DNA from: Lichina pygmaea
Lineage: Eukaryota > Ascomycota > Lichinomycetes > Lichinales > Lichinaceae
Length of the DNA stretch: 64,000 nt
Assembly (NCBI GenBank): GCA_963422465.1
Contig: OY730172.1
Coordinates: 3,782,001 to 3,846,000, forward strand
Direction of reading: 5' to 3'
The notes beneath the pieces are model-generated. The model did not search any database. It worked only from the letters and a program-made list of their open reading frames with translations, and was not told the origin of the DNA. Of this stretch, positions 57,146 through 64,000 are shown piece by piece (the first letter of the stretch is position 1; every line of letters begins with the position of its first letter). The position numbers were made by a program, and so were the translations under genes.

Positions 57146-58248
57146 TCATAGCTTCCGAGGCGGCCTTGATTCTTCGTCGTGGTCATTCCGTGCGTTCTTC
57201 TCGGGAGACGACTCATCATCGGCAAGCTCATGCTCCCTCCCCACTTGATGCGAAAGGTCCTCGACCTTGTTGGCGCCCGAATAGTCCCCAGGGCCTGAGG
57301 CGCCGTTGGGCACGTGGAACCTGAGGTCGATGCGGGCTATGGCGAACAGGGCCACGACGATGATCTCGACCCCCAGGGTGAAGATGTAGAAGCAGGCTCT
57401 GGAGTGGTACCACGCCGGTTGGCTCTTCGGCCGCAGAGGCAGGTAGTTGGTTCCGGCGCGGAAGGCCGCGCCAAGCGTCAGCAGAAGCGCAGCGGCCAGG
57501 ACAGTGAGGATTTTCGCGCGGACGGTACCGCTGCCAAAGGACTCGACGGGCATCTTGCGCGAGCGGACAAAGGCGTAGGCGACGATGGGGATGGGGAGGA
57601 AGGCGACTACGGCGAAGCAAGTCCCGCCGTAGAGCTGGATGTTCCGGTGAATGTGCCTTGTGTGTGGATTGAGGGTGTAGAATGAGTGAACCGTGACGAC
57701 GATCAACATGATGAGGGTGACAACGACGAGAGCGTAGACGGCGAGGAAAAGCCGGCTAACAGCGCTGTTCCAGCCGAGCCGAGGATGCGTTGCGCGGAGG
57801 ATGCGCTGGGCGAAGATGATGTTGATGACGAACAGCAGCACCACGCCGGCGGACACGAAGATCGAGGCGGCAATCGCGAGGCGTACATTGGCGACATGGG
57901 AAGCCCACGCGATTCGAACGGCGTTCGTGGTTATGCGAGCCATGCAGAAGCCAAAGGTGACGCCGGAGAGGATGAATTTGTGCTTCCGTCTCAGGTTCAC
58001 CTGGAGGATGGCCATGTGTGTGACGGCGCCGATGAGGAAGAGGACCAAGAACACGGACGCAATTGGAACATCGGTCCGCACGGTCGGCAAGCCACCAAGG
58101 CTGGCCGTCGTCCCCACATATGGAGCGTTCTGCTGCGATTGGTATTGCGACTAAATACTCGGATCGTCAATTCATGTTGCCTTCCCGGGGATGCGTGCGC
58201 AGAGGGAGGGATTTCAGGACTGCAACGTACCGCAACAGGCGATGACAT
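57146..58248 (-). CDS. Seven-transmembrane fungal protein, DUF3112-like (family C-like GPCR)
   Basis: Two exons, 58231..58248 (MSSPVA) and 57146..58150, joined across an 80-nt GT...AG intron, give 340 aa. The upstream in-frame TAG at the acceptor (ATTTAG) explains why the reading frame seems to start inside exon 2. About seven hydrophobic helices are visible: IASVFLVLFLIGAVTHMAI, SGVTFGFCMARITT, AIAASIFVSAGVVLLFVINI, LFLAVYALVVVTLIMLIVV, GTCFAVVAFLPIPIVAYAF, ILTVLAAALLLTLGA and ACFYIFTLGVEIIVVALFAI. The motifs FGFCMARITT, LFVINIIFAQRILRATHP and RAGTNY are, as I recall, typical of the fungal DUF3112 family, often annotated as family C-like G-protein-coupled receptor. The C-terminal tail is charged and cytosolic (DDESSPEKNARNDHDEE). 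The ligand is unknown. Confidence 0.7.
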
Positions 58249-60733
58249 GCTAGATGTTGTTCCTGGCCTAGTCTTTTCGGATGCAACACAGGGTCGAGCA
58301 ATGGCGGTGATGGAGACCGAAGTGCCTCCATGGCAACAGCTTCTGTTGGAGTTCCCGCCCGCTGATCGATGAAAGGGACGAGCCAGCTCGACATCGGGCC
58401 GGGATGCCGGCGCTTGGACGCCTCCGATGACGGCCCAGCAAGATTGCCAAAAGCCGAAGCGCGAGTCGGTTGCGCGCCACGCGATCTAATCGGATCAGGA
58501 TGCGTAGGCTCCGTACGGAGTACATACAGTACGTACTGTACGTAATCAGGCTTGCCTAAGATCTCAGTACCGGGACTTCTCGTCACGTGATCTTAGTAGG
58601 TCGCACATTAGAAGATCACGGAGCTCAACTGCCCAGGGGGGGCACTTCGTACGATACGTACCCCCACGCCCCCCTCCTCTCACACCTTTGGTACGGCCGG
58701 AACACCCCTTGTCAGGGGGCCGATGACTAAACAGCCCTCGGAGCGGAAAAACTTTGCTCCATAGACACACAAAAGCGATTTCGCTTCCTAGCTAGAAAGA
58801 TCGCGGGATTCATCTCTGAGATGGAGACGTACCAGGGAGCAATTGATTGTCTTGCTGCCCTAGGAAGTTGTCCATGCTCTGTAGGGGTGCCCCGTCACAG
58901 TTGAGTGTAGCCGTATTGTAGTCGGCTTGTCGTGTGTGGATATTTCTGGCTGTTGTGCTCTACCGGTGCCGAGGAGGTACTGCCGTACCTCCTCGGCACC
59001 GGTAGCGTCTTCCGACTCCCCTCCTCCCGGAGTGCTGTCGATCAGTTATTCTATAGAATCAGCTGTCCGATAGACTTTCACGATAGATTCAACTTTATAC
59101 AGTACACATAACTCCACACCACAGCTACAAAATAGACATGTAAGCAGCTTATTTGATTCGCCTGCTTCTGGGCTATAATCTCTGAAGCTGTAGGCCTCTG
59201 CTTGAGCCATGATAGTAAAAGAAGTAGACAACAAAGAGTGATGAAAGTCACACACATCTGAGAGAAGTGAAGGGACGGAACAACTCAAGCTTCTACCGTA
59301 TGGTAGCTAACGTGGTTCTAGTAGCTACATGTTGCGGCCGCAGGGCTGAGCCTGGCTTAGTCAGTAGTGTTACTCAGCTAGATAGGGGGCCATATAGCCC
59401 TCGGGTCCGAGAGGGCGTCAATGGTCATCAGCTTCTCCCCTCTCGGAGCAGGCTATTGCCTTGTAGCTCCAGCACTACAGCAGCGACTCAACAACGCCAG
59501 CAGAATCAGGACAGACTTACAACCTTAGGGATAATGGGAAAAAAGTAGGAGAATCAGATGAGCACATAAAAATTGCTGTTTGTCCATCCGATTGTGAAGT
59601 TATAGACATTATAAGAGTGATGTTGTCGAGAGCCTGGTTGTGAACAACAACTGCTGTGACATCTCACTAACACCACAGAAATCTAGAGAGGTCTACAATT
59701 TCAGAGATTGTAGTAGAGAGGTAGAGGAATCCAACAAGCCACTTACTTTTCTGATTAGTCGCTCTGTTGTAGAGTTATCTATATTGCAGTTGAATCTATT
59801 GTGAAAATTTATCAGACAGCTGATTCCATGGGACAACTGATCGACAAGGTGTGGGGTGCGGAGTGCCCCCTCTTGGCGCGGGTATATCTTAGACCCGCAA
59901 CCTGCTATTAGTTTCAAACGGAAAGAATACTCACGATGGAATGGATGCCACCATACGGAAGTACTGTATTGCACTTGACCAAGTTTTACCCATACCGGTA
60001 GGTATGGAGGCGTTCATGCAGGTGGTGGTATATCCGCCTACTGGAGCTCTGAGAGGTACGGTGTTCGAACCCCACACTGTCTTACATGACGGACAATTTT
60101 TTTTTTCTTTCTCCTCTTAAACCAATGTCGCTCCTACGTGCTTTGATTTCATTGCTATAGCGATTGCCATAGCGAATTCTCATAGCTTCGTCTTCTCTCA
60201 CAAAGTGGAAGCTCGGTAAGGATGGAATTGGCTGATAGATTCTTTCGCAGCTGTCAACTGAGGCCTTGACAGTCGATGAATAAAGAGGTCAGATTCATAT
60301 CCTGATCAGCAGTTCAGCACGATGACTCTGCTGGGCTTCCGTCACGCTTCTTCCCCGCGATGTCAACCCTTCCTCCGTTGCAGACTGTTTTCAACAATCG
60401 GTCGTACAGTACCGTGAGTACAGTACGTACGTGCATAACGAGCGTTGGCATAAGCGCAAGATCTGGTGTAGCGGCGAGTTCAGGTAAGTCACCGTACATA
60501 CTGTACGTACAGTACGGTACGTGACGTAGTTATCGCACTTCTTCATACAGGCGAGCCGGGTAACATATTGGCGGACAGGCAGCGTTTCACGTCGTCCCCA
60601 AGTGCTACGTATCGTTCTCGCACGGCCGACGATCAACGACATGACCCTGGGATAAAATGCTTGACTAGCTTCAGCAGCGACGTCAGCTGGTTCAACCGGG
60701 CGGACTAGAAGACTCGAGCAGCCAGAACTCTCA
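58249..60733. other. Intergenic region with a perfect inverted repeat and possible LTR remnants
   Basis: No gene recognised. GTAC palindrome clusters lie at about 58508-58545 and 60405-60530. Around 59330-59530 a block with GGCCATATAGCCCTCGG followed by CAGCAGCGACTCAACAACGC looks like an old LTR (TATA-like box then leader), perhaps Copia-type, but its ends were not found. From 59050 to 60250 the sequence is AT-richer than its surroundings. An oligo-T run occurs at about 60098-60107. Confidence 0.45.
58960..59005. repeat. Perfect 21-bp inverted repeat with 4-nt spacer
   Basis: Left arm 58960-58980 and right arm 58985-59005 are exact reverse complements; the spacer is TGCC. Each arm starts or ends with CTACCGGTGCCGAGG/its complement and is GC-rich, so a stable hairpin or cruciform is possible. 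The next base pair outward does not match. Confidence 0.97.
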
Positions 60734-63700
60734 ATGCGCCCTCTGACCACACTCCCCTCTGCTGGCTACCAGGGTTTCAAGGCAGACATGGCCTGGCCAC
60801 AGACTCCAGGGACCCCTAGTCCTTATCCCCTCCTCGACGGCATTCCAGATGTACCTCGGATCGCTGAGGACGACACCATCGCGGACATCGTGGAACGACT
60901 CTACATTTGCGAGCCGAACGGGTCTTCTTTGTAAAGCAGACAGGAGGCTGAACTGGTGATGCTGGCTATTTAGTAGAGACCATCGATCTGCCGTATACGC
61001 TCGAGCAGCTGAGAACGACCCATATCGGACACCGCTTGGGACCGCTGAGCGAGTATCTTGCAGACACAGTGCAACACCGTGGTATCGTATCGGCTCTTCT
61101 GTGCTCGTCTCTCCATCGTAGTTAAACTCCCGGCTTAACTAATGATATCCGAAGAATGCTGCGGTATGACTTCAACGACGATGGAGACGATCCTCGTGGA
61201 GTCAACATGGCCAGAAGCAACGCCTGCGAGATGGTCGCCTGGAGGTTTGTCTCGTGCCTCACCGAGCGCGAGGCGCTGGGGTTTCTCTTGTTAGACCTTT
61301 CAAAGGAGGGTCAGGGCCTCCAGGGAGCCGGAGACGTCGAGAGCGGACGGGGCCAAGGTTCATGTGTCTCGTCGAAGGAAGCCCTGCCTCCTGGTGAAGA
61401 AAGACAGACCTCTCCTTGCGCGATCACAGCGGGGAGCTCATGAAGGGTCATCCGAGCCCTCTTCGAGCTTGGACGCCCACGCCCATCTGCAGCATCCACA
61501 CCATCATCAGCCGTACGGAGATTATGCAACCGACACGTTCAGCGGCATGAACGCCCTGGAGATTGCGGTCATCGTCGGAGCCAAGAAATCCATATCCCAG
61601 CCGTCGGTGCAAAGAATCATCGACGGCATCTGGAAAGGGGACATCGTGTTCTGGAACAGCCTGAGCGTCAACAGCAAGAAGAGGCCTCGCTTCTTCAACC
61701 CCAAGTACGAGGCCGGTCCACACGTGCCTCTTCGACCGGCACCGAGGCACGACGCTGACTGTGACGATGTCAGGACCGCGGACCCTTTCTGCCGTCTTCG
61801 GGTGCCTCGATACCAGACGACGTTCGAGGTCCTCTTCATGGCCTCTTTCCTCGCGCTCTACTACGTCGTCATGCTCTAGCGCGAGCCGCGGAGGGTCACG
61901 GCCGGCGAGGTTCTGCTGGACATCTGGATCGCCGCGTTCGCCTACGACGGGCTGATGGATTTTACGGACGCCGGCTTGCTCCTCTACGCGACCGGCTCCT
62001 GGACCCCGTGGGACCTGGGCATCATCTGCGTAGGGGGCGACGTACATGATCACACGTACGTGCAAGGCTCCACACATGAAGCGTTCGTCGCCTCAGACCC
62101 CAGGGGTTGTTAGTGGCACACGACGGGAGAAGCGAGGCGCAAGAGGCCGAATCGCGTGGCTCGGCGTCTTGGCTGACCTGTCTCGTCTCGTCTCGTCTGC
62201 AGGGTTGATCGGGCTGATCAAGGCTGACGATAAGATCGTCGGAGCTTCATTCGACATTCTGTCCCCAGAAGGCCTCTTCTTGGTGCCGCGGTACGTCACC
62301 CGGCCCCGTACTCAGTCCCCCCCCCCTGCAAGGGGAGAGAGACTTTGCAGCTACTGCCACGAAGAGGCGCTCATCCGATCCAGAATCTTCTCGGTGCTGA
62401 GCCTGTACCCCTACTTTGGCACGCTGGTGGGTGGCACAGTCGCTATGCGATGCCCGGTTCTGACATGCTCACAGATTCCGTGCCCGAAAGAGATGGTGAG
62501 CGGTGCCAGCCACGTTGCGTCGAGACGACGCTGAAACAGGCTCGGCAGACCAAACTCTTCCTCAAGCTCCTGAGCATCGTGGCAATTCTCTACATCGATA
62601 ACCTTGCCGACGCGGCCGCATGAGGCCGACGGATCCCTCGACTCCTGACACGGCCCAAGGCTTTCTCACCACGTTTACGCTCCTCGGGCGCGATCATTTC
62701 ACGCTGGGCCAGATGTCGTGGATGTTGATCCAGGTCTTCTTTGGGCCAGTTGCCGAGATCATCAGCCTCCCCATACGAAGCTGTGCCGCTGACGACGCTG
62801 TCCAAGGTCGTCTTATATCGGCTTCGTAAGTCTACGTCCAACGCTGAAATGAGCCCCCTGGAGAGACGAAGGCTCATGGGAGGTACCAACAGGAGGTGCA
62901 GCCCCCCCCCCCCCCCCCCCCCTTTTCTTTTTTCTTCCCCACCTCGGATGGCCGATGTGTCGGCCACGGCTGTGGCACTCGGATCTGTTCCACCCATCGA
63001 CGAGCGTGCATGGCAGATCTCCCCGATACTCGGCCTTCTCCTGATGGTACGCTGGTGTCCCGTGCTCCAACATGCATGCCACGGTTGTGTTGACTCAGCC
63101 ATCAGCTAATCTTCGTCTGCCTCACCAACATCCTACTCATCACGTCTTCGATCAGCTTTCTCAGAAACAGCCTCAGCCAAGTTAGTGTCAGTGTGAAACC
63201 ACCCACCCTCTCCCGCCCAATCAGCCCCCGATCCCGGGTCTGCACTGGCCAGAGACCATCAGGGCCGGAACGCGGGGGGGAGTCCGGTCGGGTGCTGATG
63301 TGTGACAGGTCATGATGCGCGCGAGGTACATAGAGACGCCTGAGGCGGTCCCCATGACGCCCCGAGCGCTGCGAATCGGCATTGGAATCACGGTTCGTTG
63401 ACGAGAGGGATAAACATAGAGAGGAGTGTCTGTTTGAGTAAGACAGCCTGTTGCTTTCCGGTCGTCGCTGGTTATCCGGGCGTGCCGGGCAAGGTTCGGA
63501 GAGGACTGACGAGGGACATGGGCGGGGAGCCTCGTAGGACATCGGTCTTTGTGCTCGAGATAGGAAGTGTTTACCCCTGCAGAGAACCTACTCGGCGTGC
63601 TTTGTCCCCTACCGAACACCGTACCGACATCCGAATCCGAAACGAGGCCTAAAAATGGGCCTCGCGTGCCCCCTAGAGTTCCCCATACAAGCAGCCCACT

Positions 63701-63882
63701 GTACGTACGTACTTCCGTACAGTACCTTCTACGGCTGGAGTGCTGCATAACCACCTATGCAGTCAAATCTATTTTGTCGCGCTTTGCTTTTTGGCCGAGC
63801 ACGACCCCGCTTACGCCATCATCTCGCACCGCGATACGTATGTACAGGGTTGTCCAAGCTCACGCAATTCTACCTTCCGCTG
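60734..63882 (+). pseudogene. TRP-like / non-selective cation channel gene, apparently decaying, 3' end beyond or near window edge
   Basis: Pieces of a fungal ion-channel protein in order: LPYTLEQLRTTHIGHRLGPL (exon ~60974-61100); GVNMARSNACEMVAWRFVS (from 61155); MNALEIAVIVGAKKSISQPS and GDIVFWNSLSV (~61550-61706); RLRVPRYQTTFEVLFMASFL (from ~61775). Then IWIAAFAYDGLMDFTDAGLL (~61929), KADDKIVGASFDILSPEGLF (~62222), RIFSVLSLYPYFGTL (~62381), TFTLLGRDHFTLGQMSW (~62660), FVCLTNILLITS (~63116) and KLTQFYLPL (~63858). Introns are short and mostly canonical. Three defects stand out: TAG at 61877-61879 (probably from CAG), a +1 shift in the GGGGG near 62034, and AT where a GT donor is expected at 62598. 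The predicted protein is multi-spanning. Assembly errors could explain some defects. The family name is from memory. Confidence 0.55.
62902..62926. repeat. (C)21 homopolymer followed by T-rich run, inside a channel-gene intron
   Basis: 21 C then TTTT, C, TTTTTT. It falls between the GTAAGT donor at about 62827 and the exon resuming near 63020. It resembles the tract at 54451-54479. Confidence 0.95.
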
Positions 63883-64000
63883 GTGAGTCTCGGCTTTCAC
63901 AACGGGCCCTGCCGAGGAGGATCCGGCGAGGAAATGGATGGATTACTGTACATCGTGTTTGTTTTTGGGGTCGAGTTTATTTTTGCGTTCGTCTTTGAGA
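63883..64000. other. Window end: intron or next channel exon, not resolved
   Basis: Begins with GTGAGTCTCGG, a good donor following the ...KLTQFYLPL exon. A plus-strand frame from 63934 is strongly hydrophobic (LLYIVFVFGVEFIFAFVF) and open to the edge. It could be a further membrane segment or chance. Confidence 0.3.

Noticed and set aside
60040-60110. tRNA or tRNA-derived SINE: B-box-like GTGTTCGAACCCC followed by an oligo-T run
   Set aside because: The arms around TTCGAAC do not pair as a T-stem on either strand and no A box or acceptor stem could be placed.
63934-64000. New gene start with a hydrophobic run at the window end
   Set aside because: Only 22 codons are visible and it lies just after a good donor of the channel gene; it could be intron or exon, so no separate gene is claimed.

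Overview
The window looks like a filamentous ascomycete, most likely a Sordariomycete and possibly Hypocreales. Genes are GC-rich with short introns (mostly 48-130 nt, GT...AG, CTAAC/CTGAC-like branch sites). The two ATP-citrate lyase subunits sit head to head, and TOM20, EXO84, a PP2A catalytic subunit, a CFEM cell-surface protein and a DUF3112-type seven-helix protein are all of fungal type. No prokaryotic operons, CRISPR arrays or convincing RNA genes were seen.

Layout. 1-3.7 kb: divergent acl1 (5' end only) and acl2 (complete, four exons). 3.7-6.3 kb: purine-rich and CA repeats, then a CFEM/GPI gene carrying a coding 45-bp minisatellite. 6.3-8 kb: no gene found. About 8-39 kb: one large transposon island. 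It holds six copies of a LINE (EN-RT type, Tad/I-like) in two subfamilies, three of them nested inside one another with clear target-site duplications. It also holds fossils of at least three Gypsy-type LTR families, one forming a three-LTR composite best explained by nesting followed by LTR-LTR recombination. 39.8-42 kb: a SANT/Myb-domain gene with an in-frame stop inside an acidic repeat. 42-45.7 kb: no recognised gene. 45.7-51.6 kb: a dense housekeeping block, tom20 (-), exo84 (+) and a PP2A catalytic subunit (+). 51.6-54.6 kb: low-complexity spacer. 54.6-58.3 kb: a small unrecognised membrane protein (-) and a DUF3112-like seven-TM protein (-). 58.3-60.7 kb: spacer with a perfect 21-bp inverted repeat. 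60.7 kb to the end: a TRP-like/non-selective cation channel gene that appears to be decaying.

How it fits together. ACL1 and ACL2 form the cytosolic enzyme that makes acetyl-CoA from citrate, and the shared 1.5-kb promoter would co-express them. TOM20 (mitochondrial import) and EXO84 (exocyst) start only 225 bp apart and probably share a promoter. The LINE copies carry C-to-T type nonsense changes (CGA to TGA, TGG to TAG), as expected from RIP or methyl-C deamination. The unusual biology here is mainly the nested transposon history, the stop-start coupling of the LINE ORFs, and the host genes carrying premature stops next to this material.

All exon boundaries were placed by eye from conserved protein sequence plus GT/AG and reading phase. 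No alignment or database search was run.
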